Positions 31,228-40,780 of a stretch of 40,780 bases of DNA are shown in pieces. The stretch spans positions 1 to 40,780 of the forward strand of contig JAAVJQ010000021.1 of the NCBI GenBank assembly GCA_012038135.1. The letters are read 5' to 3'. Under the pieces are notes generated by a model, which was not told the origin of the DNA, made no database searches, and saw only the letters and a list, made by a program, of their open reading frames with translations. The DNA comes from Salinimicrobium nanhaiense (GTDB taxonomy: Bacteria; Bacteroidota; Bacteroidia; Flavobacteriales; Flavobacteriaceae). Position numbers and translations under genes: made by a program. Each line of letters starts with the position of its first letter. Within the stretch, counting starts at the first letter, position 1.

Positions 31228-31953
31228 TTAGTCCTGTACTTTGAAAACAATAGGCAGAGAATAAAGTACCCCTACCGGCTGTCCTCTTTGTTTTCCTGGC
31301 TGCATTTTAGGAAGCATGTTTACTACACGCTCAGCTTCCTGTTGCAGGCGGGGGTGTGGAGCACGGGCTCCAAGAACAGTTACATTTCCATTCTTTTCGA
31401 TCCTGAACTGAACGTAGATCCTGTTGATCCCCGATAAGCCAAGATCACTACCAAGCCCGGTATTAAATCTTTTGTCCACAAACTGCTGGATCTTCTCACT
31501 CATACAGCTCTTACGGGCATCGTTATTTCTCTCCTTCTCACAACCCGGGAAGATTGGCACATCTTCAATAACTGCAAACGGAACGTCCCCAATTTCTTCT
31601 TCTTCTTCAACTACTTTTACTTCTTCAACCTCCACGATCTCATCCTGGTTCGTTTCGGTAGATTCAATTACGGTTTCTTCAACTTCCTCTTCATCCTCAA
31701 CGATCTCTATAATTTCGGGAGCTGGTGGCGGTGGAGGTGGCGGTGGTGGCGGTGGTGTATTCAATTCGGTGATTGGCACATCTTCCTCCTCAAGGGCATC
31801 CATATCTACCATTCCGGTATCAATAGCTTCCCTATCGTAGGTTTTCCACTCAATCGCCCTCCAGGTAATAAAAAGCATCAGGATCATTCCAATCTGGAAG
31901 AACAGGACGCTTCTCCTGGACAAATCAGCTTTTGGATTTTTTTTGGGTTTCAT
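31228..31953 (-). CDS. Energy transducer TonB (paralogue 2)
   Basis: The 241-residue protein has the same layout as its neighbour: KKNPKADLSRRSVLFFQIGMILMLFITWRAIEW, a run of about 11 prolines (residues 66-77), a Glu-rich linker (EIVEDEEEVEETV), and a TonB-C domain with FRIEKNGNVTVLGARAPHPRLQQEAERVVNMLPKMQPGK ending PIVFKVQD. The proline run gives an extended stalk to span the periplasm. The complementary strand reads as a glycine run but is not a gene. Confidence 0.9.
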   Translation of the reverse strand: MKPKKNPKADLSRRSVLFFQIGMILMLFITWRAIEWKTYDREAIDTGMVDMDALEEEDVPITELNTPPPPPPPPPPPAPEIIEIVEDEEEVEETVIESTETNQDEIVEVEEVKVVEEEEEIGDVPFAVIEDVPIFPGCEKERNNDARKSCMSEKIQQFVDKRFNTGLGSDLGLSGINRIYVQFRIEKNGNVTVLGARAPHPRLQQEAERVVNMLPKMQPGKQRGQPVGVLYSLPIVFKVQD

Positions 31954-31986
31954 AATTCCGTTTTAATTATAGGTTGGCTAAAATAA

Positions 31987-32424
31987 TTATTTTTTCATTA
32001 AATCTAAATTAATCTTAGCTTTTAAGCTTAACAGGTAATTCTTCAACATCCACATTAAAACTGCGGCGGCAAGTACTCCTATGGTATTCGCCAGAACATC
32101 ATACAGATCCAGCTGGCGATAGGTGGTCAATGTATCCTGAAGAACCTCAATAAAAATGCCAAAGGCTACTGCGGCTACAGAAATAATTATAATTCGCCTG
32201 AAGAGATTTTTCTCGGGAAAAGAAAAGATCCCGAAGAGCATCCATAACAGGCCCAGACCAAAATAAGCCCCACTGTGCATCAACTTATCACTCATCCCCA
32301 GAGTACTCACCGGAGTATCTGCGAGATTGATGAGAGAAAGGTAAAGAATAATACCGGTATAAACCAGCGCAGGTAATAAAAAGAGCAGTTTAGCCTTCAA
32401 TAACCTCAGCATACTCCTCTGCAC
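31987..32424 (-). CDS. VanZ family membrane protein
   Basis: The 145-residue protein has four transmembrane helices. Family marks are [63 protein letters not shown] (the DxxDxxxNxxG signature). Function is unclear; the name comes from a teicoplanin-resistance gene but members are widespread. The ORF starts 35 bp within gcvH; Met-5 at 32412 would still overlap it, so start and coupling are uncertain. Confidence 0.85.
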   Translation of the reverse strand: MQRSMLRLLKAKLLFLLPALVYTGIILYLSLINLADTPVSTLGMSDKLMHSGAYFGLGLLWMLFGIFSFPEKNLFRRIIIISVAAVAFGIFIEVLQDTLTTYRQLDLYDVLANTIGVLAAAVLMWMLKNYLLSLKAKINLDLMKK

Positions 32425-32770
32425 TCAAAAGATCATCGATCTCTGAAGCATCGCTGAAACGTATCTTTACCATCCAACCTTCACCGTAAGGATCTGAATT
32501 CACCTTCTCGGGCTCATCTTCCAGGCTCTGGTTGAATTCTATGATCTCACCGGATAGCGGTGAAAAAAGATCTGAAACGGTTTTTACTGCTTCAACAGTT
32601 CCAAAGACCTCTTCCCTGTCAAGGGTTTCATCAACGGTTTCTACTTCAACATAAACAATATCTCCCAATTCTCCCTGGGCAAAATCTGTGATACCTATTG
32701 TAGCCACATCTCCTTCAATTCTCACCCATTCGTGATCATTGGTGTACTTTAAATCGTTTGGAATTTTCAT
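32390..32770 (-). CDS. gcvH: Glycine cleavage system H protein
   Basis: The 126-residue protein carries the aminomethyl arm on lipoyl-lysine between GcvP, GcvT and L subunits in the cytosol. The lipoylation site is K63 in [31 protein letters not shown] and [10 protein letters not shown] are also canonical. The length is standard. Position between sprA and vanZ is a familiar flavobacterial order. Confidence 0.95.
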   Translation of the reverse strand: MKIPNDLKYTNDHEWVRIEGDVATIGITDFAQGELGDIVYVEVETVDETLDREEVFGTVEAVKTVSDLFSPLSGEIIEFNQSLEDEPEKVNSDPYGEGWMVKIRFSDASEIDDLLSAEEYAEVIEG

Positions 32771-32831
32771 GGTTAGTATTTTATGAATAGCAAAGTTAAA
32801 TTTTTAATTCTATCAGTCAAGAGGCGCAGTA

Positions 32832-35800
32832 TTAATTTCCGAAGTTATATCTCAAAGTTATCCCAGACCTGATGGTGGTTTGAGGATATGCTGTGGAAAT
32901 AGCATATTCCGAGAAAGTATGGTCATAATACACCAGGGCAGTCAGGTTTTTTGACAGCGCATAATCTGCTGTAAAATTTATAGCCCATATGTCCTGCCCC
33001 GCAGTCACCTGGCTGTTCTCCAGGTCGAGGTATCTAATCACCGTTTCATTGTGACGATAAGAAATATCTGCTTTAAAATTGAGGTCACTGCTCAGGATCC
33101 TTGTACGCCCTCCAACTTTGGTATCGATCTTAAGATCTTTAATACGATATCCCAATCCAAGAGTATATTGGTTTCCGCTAATTTCAGTAAGTAAATTGTT
33201 GTCAAAGCTTAGGGAAAGCGCCCTGTCCTTTTGAACATCGGCCAGGATCTTAATAGAATTTGTCATTTCAAGATCCACCCGTACCAGCGGACTAAATTGT
33301 TCGGTCAAATTTATATTGGAATAAAGCACCTCACTCTTAAAGTTGCCCGCCTGGTCTACCTCCCGCGCATTTGCAGGGTCATAGTCAAGGTTCGTTTGAA
33401 ACTGGTTGACGGTATAGCCGGCCGTATATCCGTGATTAACAGAGAACCTTTTGAAATTCTTCCTGAACCAGGGTAATCTCATGAAGCCGGTGTATTTTAG
33501 ATTCCAGTTAGGCAATGGAAAATCCCTGAAAGCTCCCAGTGACACATCGCCGGCATCTGCTCCTGTATAAGCGGCAAGGAAAGCCGGCAGCAACACATCC
33601 TGACTATTCCTGCCAAAACCTATGGGATATCCCTGCGCATCGGTGTCATTGGGATCCATACCGTTTGCCATAGCCAACCTTCTCGCGACCGTCAACCTGT
33701 TTTCTCTAAAGTCCTGGAAAGCTGCTGAAGATTCCGCAGAACTTTGATTAAATGCAGTTCGAATTAAGATGGTAGAAATATTGAAGTTTCCAAAAGTCCT
33801 TGGTGTGAGCGGCACATATTGATCACCAATGACCCGATAATTCTCCTGAAAGGTTTCTGAATACAACCTTCCGGCAGTAAGTTGAATTGTAAGATCGGGA
33901 AGCAATGAAACTTCGGCGTTGATCCCCAGCTGTTCATTTTCAACTTCTGTGTACTGCTGATTAAATTCCTGGTACAGTGTAAGCCATCCTTTGCGGGCAG
34001 CCAGATATCTAATTTCCTCCTGACTTCCAAAAGTGAATCCTGCAGTAGGCTTCCAGGTGCCCATAAAGCCAATGCTGTTGGTGTATCCCGGAAGATAGAT
34101 CCCGTTATTCTCCTGGTAATTCAACTGAATTCTCCTAACGGAGGTCAACAGGCCTACGAAAGTATTGTATGTTCTGTCCCCTGCATCCAGCCTTGCCGGC
34201 TCTTCGGGTGCCGGCTTGGTTTGTTCTCCGGCCCTGTTAAGCGTTGGAACTGCACGGCTTCGCTCCTCAATAGATTGTCCTGCGCCCTCCCTGGTTCGTT
34301 TTTTTAATCCTATATAGTCATAAAGGGTTTGCATCTCCAGGTTTGCATTGACCTGGTGAGAATTTGAATTTTGCACACTGTTCCCAAGATCAGGAACATC
34401 GTCAAGAGTCCGGTAAATATCTGATCCGCGCTCCCATTGGAAATTTCCGGTATAGGAGTAAGTGGCTTTTATAAATTCAAGTGCAGGCACCTTGGCAAAC
34501 GGAAGATCATAATTTAGCTGCAACGACTGGAAATGTTGATTGGGAATTCCGGTATTGAAAAAACCATCCCAGATCCCGGTTGTGGTATCGGGGTTATTCT
34601 CATCATCAAAATAATTCCTGATGATGCGGTTGGTGGACGAATCAAAATTCATCCTGAGACTCTTGGTAAAGTTGTAATTGATGGTGTACTGCCAGTCAAA
34701 AAGGAAATTTCTTTGGTATAAGGTTGGGATGCCATTGATAAAACCGGGCGGCAAATTGATCTCCCTGAACTTTTGCTCATTGTACTGCCTAAAAATGGTA
34801 GAACTGGCAGTAATATTTGACGGGAAAACATTAAAATTAAAATCTCTTAAAAGGGCAAAATAGGCACTGCTGTCCAGGGCCTTTACATTCTGCAAAGGTT
34901 CGATGGAAAGAGGCGCAAAAGTATAATCATAGGTAGCTCCCACCCTAACATTTTGATCAAAGGCATCTTCGATCTCAAAATCCCGGTGGTCTACCTGATT
35001 ATAACTTCCCGAAAGCGTAAGATTCTCCACGTCATACGGCTTAGGCTTAGAACCCTCTCCCACTCTTTCTTTACGCAAGCCTATCACGTTTATACTTTGA
35101 CGACGGGTAAAGTCTTCTGCCCTTTCCTGCAGGTCATCCCTAATTTCTTCTGTCGCCGCATTATCCAGTACAGTTTCCAACTCCAGATCCAAAAATTCAG
35201 GATCATATTTAGGGGTGATCAATTCTTCGCCATAGCTGTAGCTCACCGGAATTCTAATACCCCATTTGCGCGGCAGGAGTTGTCCCATATTGAGATTGCT
35301 CACCACATCATATTGCAAAAAGTCTTCGCGGCTTCTTTGATTCGGGCCCTGTTCTAAAGAACCGAAGCCCACAGTACTTTTTCTTCCTGTTGCTGAAAGA
35401 TTGGCAAAGTCGGCTACGTTGGCATCCATATTTACAATAGCTGCCCAGCCTCCTTCATTGTCCAATTCTGAAAGTCTCAATTCATTGAACCACACCTCTG
35501 CACAAAGATCCCTGGAAGCAGTCTCAGAAAGGCCATTTTTGACACCCAGCATCAGCATCCTCACATTTCCGAAGCTTGGATTTCCTTTGATCCCGATGCG
35601 CAACTGCCCGATCTCGTAGGGATCTTCAGCCTCAACAGGCTCTCCCTCTTCATTGAAGAAATTTAGTTCTGTAGAAATATAACCGGGATCACCTATCACT
35701 TTTGCTTTTACCTCCTGAAGCAGCTTTAGAGGCAGGTTCATCCTATTCTCTTCCGGCCAGATTTCCGAAGCGCTGGCAGCACCAAAATCGGTAGGCTTTA

Positions 35801-38800
35801 ACGGAATTTCGATCTGGTAGAAGTTATCGGTGAAATCTGTTCCAATCCTTACAAAGGCTACCATTTCACCTTCTCTCCATGCAATCCGGTTCACGACAGC
35901 TTCAGCATGAATGAACATCTCCAGGTTCTTATACTGCCGCATATCGATCTGGAAATTCTTGTAGACTCCGCGGGAATCTTGTGGTTCCAGGTCACAAACC
36001 GATAGAGCCAGGGATTGCTCGTTCTGCCTAATCCTGGTGTTATTGTTCAACAGCTCCTCCCTGTCAACTCCCGGAGGCAGCACATAAGGCACAGGCTGGC
36101 GATTTTCATTTTCTTCAATACTTACAGAAGTCGCCGTAAATATGGTGCTTTCCAGATTAGGATCAGACTTATCGGGATCCAGAGTTTGGGTGTATCTTCG
36201 GTAATCTCCACGCACCAGGTCCATAGTTCCAAACCGAAGCACGGTAGGATCTTCAAATTCTGTAAGGTACAACCTCATGAACCTGATAGACCTAAAATCA
36301 CCAATCCCTCCACGGGCAGCAGTAGGCTCATAAATTGGCACTTTGAACTGCAACCACCTTACGGGCAATTCCTGCCCGTTTGCAAGGGTGGTGGAAAAGG
36401 ATTTAACATCTGTCACATATTCGCTGTTGTCGATATTCATATTAGGGAAAAGCTCCACTTCATACTCGTAATAGCTATCTACCGTATTCATGGTGTTATC
36501 CCTGTTGAGATCTTCAACGGAAGGCAAAGTGGTATTTCCGCGGTTGGTATCGGTAACATCGGGCGGTGAATTTCCTTCAGGCCCGTTGTAGTGGAAGTAG
36601 CGCTGCAGAATGCTTCCTGAAGCGTTAAGGAAATAATCGTAATTATCTGCAGCAGGATCGGGAAGGTTTGCAAAGTTTGAAAATCTTGCAGCCTCTTCGG
36701 TATCAGAAAGACCATCGAACCCAATATCCTGATTCAGCCGCTCCTGCCCTTCAGTATTAAAAGCGTAAATAAGGGATTGATTGGAAGGTACTTTTCCGAA
36801 CTCAGTCATAGTAGTATTTTGTATACCGCCATCTTCCGGAAGCCCGTTCTCGTATTGTTTACGGCCGTCCTTGACCACATCTTCTGAAATGTTCCCAAGG
36901 TTAAAGACCAGTTTCCCACCCTCATTTCCTGAATTTTCAGGATAAATAAAGGGATCCATTAACCAGAATTCAATGTACTCCACATTGCTCTGTTCGAAAT
37001 TCGTCGAATTTAGTGCCCGGCTTATACCTGCCCAATTTTCTTCTGGATTTGGAATTGTATTGCTTCCTGCCGCGGCAGGATTATAATTGTATGGGCCCCG
37101 AATATTAGGATAGTAAGCCAGGTCCAGCGTATACAGCACCTGCGACTGCCCCTGCACCACGTCAACGTTGGGAAAGATCTCATCCAGGAAAACCCTTCGG
37201 CTGGCATAACTGGAAAGATCGGCGTCAGTAATTCCCGATGGCCTGCTCCTTCCGTAAAAAATAGGATCTATACTATACCAGGCTAATTTTGCCCTTTTAT
37301 AGTTGGTAGCAAGGTCGCCATTGCCAAGCTGTCCCCCAAAACCAAGCGGCACACTGGAGAGCTCCCACCCCAGCGGATTATCAATTGCAATTGAAGTTTG
37401 AGCTGCTTCAAAGTCATCAACGTATGTGGTTGCACGACCTTCAAATTCACTTCCCTTTGGCGCCCCGGGAACCAAATATGCCATTTCTCCCCGTACAGAA
37501 AGATTGGAGACCACATCGGTATCAATATTCGGAAGCCTGTTCACCCAGCGGGTCAAAAAGGGCAATTCTGTAGAGTAATTCAGGTTGAACCCAAGAATAG
37601 TATTGTTAATTGGTTCATAGCTGTAATTGGATTTTTGAGTAAGCGGTCTTTCGTTCAGGTTTAGGTAAGTGGCACCAACAAGGAAATTCTCATTGATCAT
37701 ATGCTCCACGTTGATCCCGGTGAAGCGTTTTGTTTGCTGTCCAAAAAGGGCATTATTTTCAGTGGATACCTGAATGGGAATGTTGGAAGCGAGCAAAGCC
37801 TCATCAAGGATCTGCACCCGGCCAAACTGGTAATTCACCACATAATCCACCCCTTCCTGTAATACCCTTCCCCCGGCAGTCACAGTAACCGATCCCTGCG
37901 GCACGTTAAAAGCACCAATAGGAATTCCTTCCACGTTAGAAGATTTATACCTACCTCTTAGCTGAAACTTATTTTTCTCTGCCTGTTGCTGCTCTGCCTG
38001 AGTTTTTGTTGTGTTATACAGCGCCCTGAAAACATATTTTTGCTGATTGGCATTCCAGGTTTCGGGGATCTCATAGATCTCAGATCCTGCATTTGGATTG
38101 GGATCCAGTTTGTTGAACAGGTACTCCCCAAAAGGTTCTACAGAAGTAAAGATGATATTTCCCGTTTCAGGATTGATAGTTATCCCCGGCACAAAATCAA
38201 AAAATCCATCGCCGGTAACTATCGGGTCGCCATTGATGTTAAGATTGTCCAGGTTGAAGACCCTGAGAAGGGTTGTTTGTTCTACATCTTCGGGAAGCGG
38301 CACTCCGTCAACACCGGTAATATAATTGAGGGGTTGAGGATCTGTATAAACGATATTCATCCTAAAATCCTCTCTTTCCAGGTTAAAGGCTCCCAGGTTG
38401 TAAATGTTTTTCATCATCAGGTCCCAAACAGGCTCCTCTACATTGGTTACTGTACTTTTCAGCATTTTCACCACCAGGTTTTGAGAGACCGAAGCTTCTA
38501 CTCCCGTTCCGCCGGAAGCTTCAATTCCGTCACTGGCGAATTCCCCTACCTGATAAACCTCTCCTCCAACCGTATATTGAAAAGCCACCGCAAGGATCTC
38601 ATCGCTGGCCAGTCTCTGGTTAAGGGAGATATATCCAAGCTGAGAATTCAGACGATATTCTGAAGGTCTTAACTGCCGCGCATTTTCAAGCTTTACATAA
38701 TCTGTTCCTTCAGAAACCTGCAATCCGCCAAATCCTGCCTGTACACTTGCCACATCCCTAATCGCCGGAGTAAGCACAGACTCCTGGGGACCGGTAATTC

Positions 38801-39983
38801 CGAAAGGGTTCAAATCGTTGTTTCGGTTATCGGCATAGGCTCCCGGGGGCTGATTAAAAAATCCGGCCGGCGGATTATCTAAACCTATATTCCCCGGAAC
38901 GGGAGATTCTCCCAGATCCTGAATGGCGACAATGTTTCGGGTGTCGGTCAAATTCTGAACATTATTTGTTCTGTTGGTTACCCACACCTGCACCCGGGTA
39001 ATCTGTACATTGGAATTTATAAAAGGATAATTTTCCAACGCTTCATCATAGTGGTCTCTAAAATAATGAGCAAGGAAGAAGTGGCGGTTCTCATCATATT
39101 CATTAGCAAACCTGTCAAACTCCTGCACGGTAGCACCACCTTCAACATTTACTGTTCTTCTTTCCGATTTCTGTTCAGAAAAAACTCCTGTAATTGTAGT
39201 CTTCCCGAACTGCAGCTGTGTCTTGACCCCAAAAAGGCTTTGCGCTCCCTGGATCAAAGCTGAATTTAATGGCATGTTGATATTTCCAACCTCGATCTTC
39301 TGAATGATATCATCTTCGGTAGGGGTGTATTCCAGTTTTAACTGGTTCTGGAAATCGAACGTAGATTCTGTGTCGTAGTTCGCTGTAACTTTAAGCCGCT
39401 CCCCAATATTTCCGAGTAAACTAAGCTGTATGCGCTGATCGAAATCAAAAGTAAAGGTGCTTCTGTTTCGGGGAGAGAAGGCCGGATTATCTCTTTTTGA
39501 ATACAGTACACCCAGGTCGAGTGAGACAGATCCCTGCGGAATAAGCTCAATATCTCCGCCGCCAAATATATTCTGAAAAAAATCTGAATTCACATAAAAT
39601 CCAGGCAACAGATCCCGCTGATCTTCTTCGGTACCTGCCTTTCTTCCGGAGAGGGCATCAGATTTGTCCTGGAAATACCGTTGCATCTCTTCCCTGATCA
39701 CCAGTTCCTGATATTCTTCGGGCGTTAAGATAAGTGGTGCGGTTATATTAAGTGGTCCAAGAGTTTCAGTATAAATATACCGGTCAAGGATAGGATCATA
39801 GGTATAAGAAGCAACAATACTTCCCGGTTGCGGCAATCGAATTTTTCCAAGGGAATAGCCGGTTTTAGTAGTATCCTGAGGAACGGGTGTCACCTGTGCT
39901 GAGGCCAGAAATGAGAAAGCCAGTGCACAAAATAGTGCAATGGAATTTGAAAGCCACAACCGACGGCTATAGTTCTGCCCCAA
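32832..39983 (-). CDS. sprA: Type 9 secretion / gliding motility protein SprA
   Basis: The 2383-residue protein is the very large outer-membrane beta-barrel that forms the translocon of the type 9 secretion system. It secretes adhesins and enzymes and is needed for gliding. Features: a signal peptide (SNSIALFCALAFSFLASAQ), repeated SprA-type motifs such as GAQSLFGVKTQLQFGKTTITGVF, RATTYVDDFEAAQ and PLGW, VEFWLMDPF-like VEYIEFWLMDPF, RFMRLYLTEFEDPTVLRFG, NRIIRNYF and a barrel end TIRSGITLRYNFGN. The length is close to the about 2400 of known SprA. The start is a TTG at 39983, 5 bp behind the ruvA stop; no in-frame ATG exists between an upstream stop and it. Confidence 0.95.
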   Translation of the reverse strand: MGQNYSRRLWLSNSIALFCALAFSFLASAQVTPVPQDTTKTGYSLGKIRLPQPGSIVASYTYDPILDRYIYTETLGPLNITAPLILTPEEYQELVIREEMQRYFQDKSDALSGRKAGTEEDQRDLLPGFYVNSDFFQNIFGGGDIELIPQGSVSLDLGVLYSKRDNPAFSPRNRSTFTFDFDQRIQLSLLGNIGERLKVTANYDTESTFDFQNQLKLEYTPTEDDIIQKIEVGNINMPLNSALIQGAQSLFGVKTQLQFGKTTITGVFSEQKSERRTVNVEGGATVQEFDRFANEYDENRHFFLAHYFRDHYDEALENYPFINSNVQITRVQVWVTNRTNNVQNLTDTRNIVAIQDLGESPVPGNIGLDNPPAGFFNQPPGAYADNRNNDLNPFGITGPQESVLTPAIRDVASVQAGFGGLQVSEGTDYVKLENARQLRPSEYRLNSQLGYISLNQRLASDEILAVAFQYTVGGEVYQVGEFASDGIEASGGTGVEASVSQNLVVKMLKSTVTNVEEPVWDLMMKNIYNLGAFNLEREDFRMNIVYTDPQPLNYITGVDGVPLPEDVEQTTLLRVFNLDNLNINGDPIVTGDGFFDFVPGITINPETGNIIFTSVEPFGEYLFNKLDPNPNAGSEIYEIPETWNANQQKYVFRALYNTTKTQAEQQQAEKNKFQLRGRYKSSNVEGIPIGAFNVPQGSVTVTAGGRVLQEGVDYVVNYQFGRVQILDEALLASNIPIQVSTENNALFGQQTKRFTGINVEHMINENFLVGATYLNLNERPLTQKSNYSYEPINNTILGFNLNYSTELPFLTRWVNRLPNIDTDVVSNLSVRGEMAYLVPGAPKGSEFEGRATTYVDDFEAAQTSIAIDNPLGWELSSVPLGFGGQLGNGDLATNYKRAKLAWYSIDPIFYGRSRPSGITDADLSSYASRRVFLDEIFPNVDVVQGQSQVLYTLDLAYYPNIRGPYNYNPAAAGSNTIPNPEENWAGISRALNSTNFEQSNVEYIEFWLMDPFIYPENSGNEGGKLVFNLGNISEDVVKDGRKQYENGLPEDGGIQNTTMTEFGKVPSNQSLIYAFNTEGQERLNQDIGFDGLSDTEEAARFSNFANLPDPAADNYDYFLNASGSILQRYFHYNGPEGNSPPDVTDTNRGNTTLPSVEDLNRDNTMNTVDSYYEYEVELFPNMNIDNSEYVTDVKSFSTTLANGQELPVRWLQFKVPIYEPTAARGGIGDFRSIRFMRLYLTEFEDPTVLRFGTMDLVRGDYRRYTQTLDPDKSDPNLESTIFTATSVSIEENENRQPVPYVLPPGVDREELLNNNTRIRQNEQSLALSVCDLEPQDSRGVYKNFQIDMRQYKNLEMFIHAEAVVNRIAWREGEMVAFVRIGTDFTDNFYQIEIPLKPTDFGAASASEIWPEENRMNLPLKLLQEVKAKVIGDPGYISTELNFFNEEGEPVEAEDPYEIGQLRIGIKGNPSFGNVRMLMLGVKNGLSETASRDLCAEVWFNELRLSELDNEGGWAAIVNMDANVADFANLSATGRKSTVGFGSLEQGPNQRSREDFLQYDVVSNLNMGQLLPRKWGIRIPVSYSYGEELITPKYDPEFLDLELETVLDNAATEEIRDDLQERAEDFTRRQSINVIGLRKERVGEGSKPKPYDVENLTLSGSYNQVDHRDFEIEDAFDQNVRVGATYDYTFAPLSIEPLQNVKALDSSAYFALLRDFNFNVFPSNITASSTIFRQYNEQKFREINLPPGFINGIPTLYQRNFLFDWQYTINYNFTKSLRMNFDSSTNRIIRNYFDDENNPDTTTGIWDGFFNTGIPNQHFQSLQLNYDLPFAKVPALEFIKATYSYTGNFQWERGSDIYRTLDDVPDLGNSVQNSNSHQVNANLEMQTLYDYIGLKKRTREGAGQSIEERSRAVPTLNRAGEQTKPAPEEPARLDAGDRTYNTFVGLLTSVRRIQLNYQENNGIYLPGYTNSIGFMGTWKPTAGFTFGSQEEIRYLAARKGWLTLYQEFNQQYTEVENEQLGINAEVSLLPDLTIQLTAGRLYSETFQENYRVIGDQYVPLTPRTFGNFNISTILIRTAFNQSSAESSAAFQDFRENRLTVARRLAMANGMDPNDTDAQGYPIGFGRNSQDVLLPAFLAAYTGADAGDVSLGAFRDFPLPNWNLKYTGFMRLPWFRKNFKRFSVNHGYTAGYTVNQFQTNLDYDPANAREVDQAGNFKSEVLYSNINLTEQFSPLVRVDLEMTNSIKILADVQKDRALSLSFDNNLLTEISGNQYTLGLGYRIKDLKIDTKVGGRTRILSSDLNFKADISYRHNETVIRYLDLENSQVTAGQDIWAINFTADYALSKNLTALVYYDHTFSEYAISTAYPQTTIRSGITLRYNFGN

Positions 39984-39988
39984 AGGAA

Positions 39989-40570
39989 TTATAGTTTTTT
40001 AAGTGCCTGCTTAATAAGAGATTCTACCGTAGCATCGGGTTCTTCCTTTACAATTCTCTCCACCACCTTTTCAGATTGCTTGCGGGTATATCCAAGAGTC
40101 TCTAATGCTGATAACGCTTCTTCACGATTTGTATTGCTTTTTGGAGCAGAAACTTCATCAATACCAAAGACTTTAAGAATCTTATCCTTAAGGTCAATGA
40201 TCACCCTTTGGGCGGTCTTTGCTCCAATTCCTTTTATTCCCTGCACCGTCGCCACATCACCTGCAGCAATAGCTTCCATGATCTGCCGCGGTTCAAGCGA
40301 TGACAGCATACTTCTTGCTGTACTCGCTCCAACTCCCGAAACAGAGATCAACAACCTAAAGATCTCCCGCTCACTTTTTTCCCAAAATCCGTACAAGGTA
40401 TGAGAATCCTCCTTCACCTGCAGGTGTGTAAATAGCCTGAGAGATTCTTCAGAAGGGATCAATGAAAAAGTATGGAGAGAGATATGGATAAAGTAGCTCA
40501 CCCCGTTGCAATCTATCACCACATTTGTAGGATTTTTTTCAACGAGCCTGCCCTGAATGCTATAGATCAT
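39989..40570 (-). CDS. ruvA: Holliday junction DNA helicase subunit RuvA
   Basis: The ATG at 40570 gives 193 residues, MIYSIQGRLVEKNPTNVVIDCNGVSYFIHIS, the RuvA OB-fold start; the ORF is open further upstream but that is not protein-like. HhH motifs include LISVSGVGASTARSML and VQGIKGIGAKTAQRVIIDLKDK; the C-terminal domain (REEALSALETLGYTRKQSEKVVERI) contacts RuvB. RuvA binds four-way junctions and directs RuvB branch migration. It leads into sprA with a gap of 5 bp, hence a shared transcript. Confidence 0.95.
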   Translation of the reverse strand: MIYSIQGRLVEKNPTNVVIDCNGVSYFIHISLHTFSLIPSEESLRLFTHLQVKEDSHTLYGFWEKSEREIFRLLISVSGVGASTARSMLSSLEPRQIMEAIAAGDVATVQGIKGIGAKTAQRVIIDLKDKILKVFGIDEVSAPKSNTNREEALSALETLGYTRKQSEKVVERIVKEEPDATVESLIKQALKKL

Positions 40571-40683
40571 GGAATAAGGATGGTTAGTCAGCCAAAAGTA
40601 AGAAAATAAACAGGATAGAAAAATAAGAAAAAACCACTGGAAATAAGCCTTCAAAAAAGGGCATTTTACAGAGGTCATCAAAA

Positions 40684-40718
40684 TAAAAAGCGAAAACAAA
40701 TTTCTCTGTTTCCGCTTT
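40684..40718 (-). terminator. Rho-independent terminator of the upstream gene
   Basis: On the minus strand AAAGCGGAAAC, loop AGAGAAATT, TGTTTTCGCTTT followed by TT-ATTTT. Confidence 0.75.
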
Positions 40719-40738
40719 AAAAATTTATTGCAAATTTT

Positions 40739-40780
40739 CTACTGGTCGCGTTGGGCCTTTCGTTCTTTTTCCTGCGCGTC
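40739..40780 (-). CDS. C-terminal end of an unidentified gene (window edge)
   Basis: The minus-strand frame entering at 40780 reads DAQEKERKAQRDQ then stops at TAG (40741-40739), followed by the terminator at 40684-40718. The fragment is too short to identify; a charged, helical tail is all that can be said. Confidence 0.5.
   Translation of the reverse strand, partial: DAQEKERKAQRDQ

Noticed and set aside
31424..31840. Plus-strand ORF with a glycine run and Ser-rich low complexity
   Set aside because: It is the complement of the proline-rich TonB linker.
28132..39263. Many plus-strand ORFs opposite remB and sprA
   Set aside because: Shadow frames of long minus-strand genes; no family likeness.

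Overview
The window looks like a chromosome segment from a marine-type Flavobacteriaceae bacterium (Bacteroidetes; relatives of Gramella or Salegentibacter would fit, but the genus is inference). Evidence is the set of flavobacterial core genes on the right (sprA, a RemB-like protein, caa3-type oxidase subunits with a SCO/DUF420 module, TonB paralogues with bacteroidete architecture), the TTG-N19-TAnnTTTG promoter upstream of ctaB, and weak use of Shine-Dalgarno sites.

Region 1 (about 1-14909) is an integron-like gene-cassette array with no integrase in the window. Nineteen complete attC-like sites of about 127-133 bp and one half site, all in the same orientation, separate short single-ORF or non-coding cassettes. 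Each site has the attC plan RYYYAAC ... GTTRRRY with an imperfect hairpin between. At most cassettes the first 9-10 bases are the reverse complement of the last 9-10, as expected if the ends pair in the excised circle. Two unrelated attC sequence classes alternate: class A (15 sites, TATAAAAAC arms and a GGATTGTCC/GGACAATC central hairpin) and class B (4 sites plus the half site, GGTTAAC arms). Cargo includes two near-identical UPF0158 cassettes, a DUF3784 protein, a zinc-ribbon membrane protein, four lipoproteins (one with a TPM domain), an erythromycin-esterase-family protein, a possible immunity protein, a 43-aa membrane peptide and several unknowns. At least six cassettes have no convincing gene; most of these carry degenerate 90-130 bp internal hairpin repeats. 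The left edge carries the end of an IS1595/ISXO2-type transposase that cuts into the first cassette.

Region 2 (10174-15469, inside the array) is group II intron material: one apparently complete intron on the minus strand (11672-13674, with RT/maturase, domain V and domain VI), a 5' remnant (10174-10588) and a 3' remnant (15072-15469). The complete intron and the 5' remnant each start 15-17 nt beyond a class A attC hairpin on its bottom strand, the behaviour known for group IIC-attC introns. The 3' remnant abuts the stop codon of the core PiT phosphate transporter and marks the right border of the accessory region.

Region 3 (15490-40780) is conserved core genome, nearly all on the minus strand: PiT transporter, dodecin and MscS (both plus), tsaB behind a TolC/adaptor efflux pair, a cytochrome oxidase assembly/subunit cluster (ctaB, two subunit III-type proteins, subunit IV, SCO-like, SCO, DUF420, small membrane protein), a RemB-like outer-membrane protein, two TonB paralogues, VanZ, gcvH, the type 9 secretion translocon gene sprA, and ruvA. 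The array has therefore grown beside housekeeping and gliding/secretion genes, bordered on the right by intron debris.
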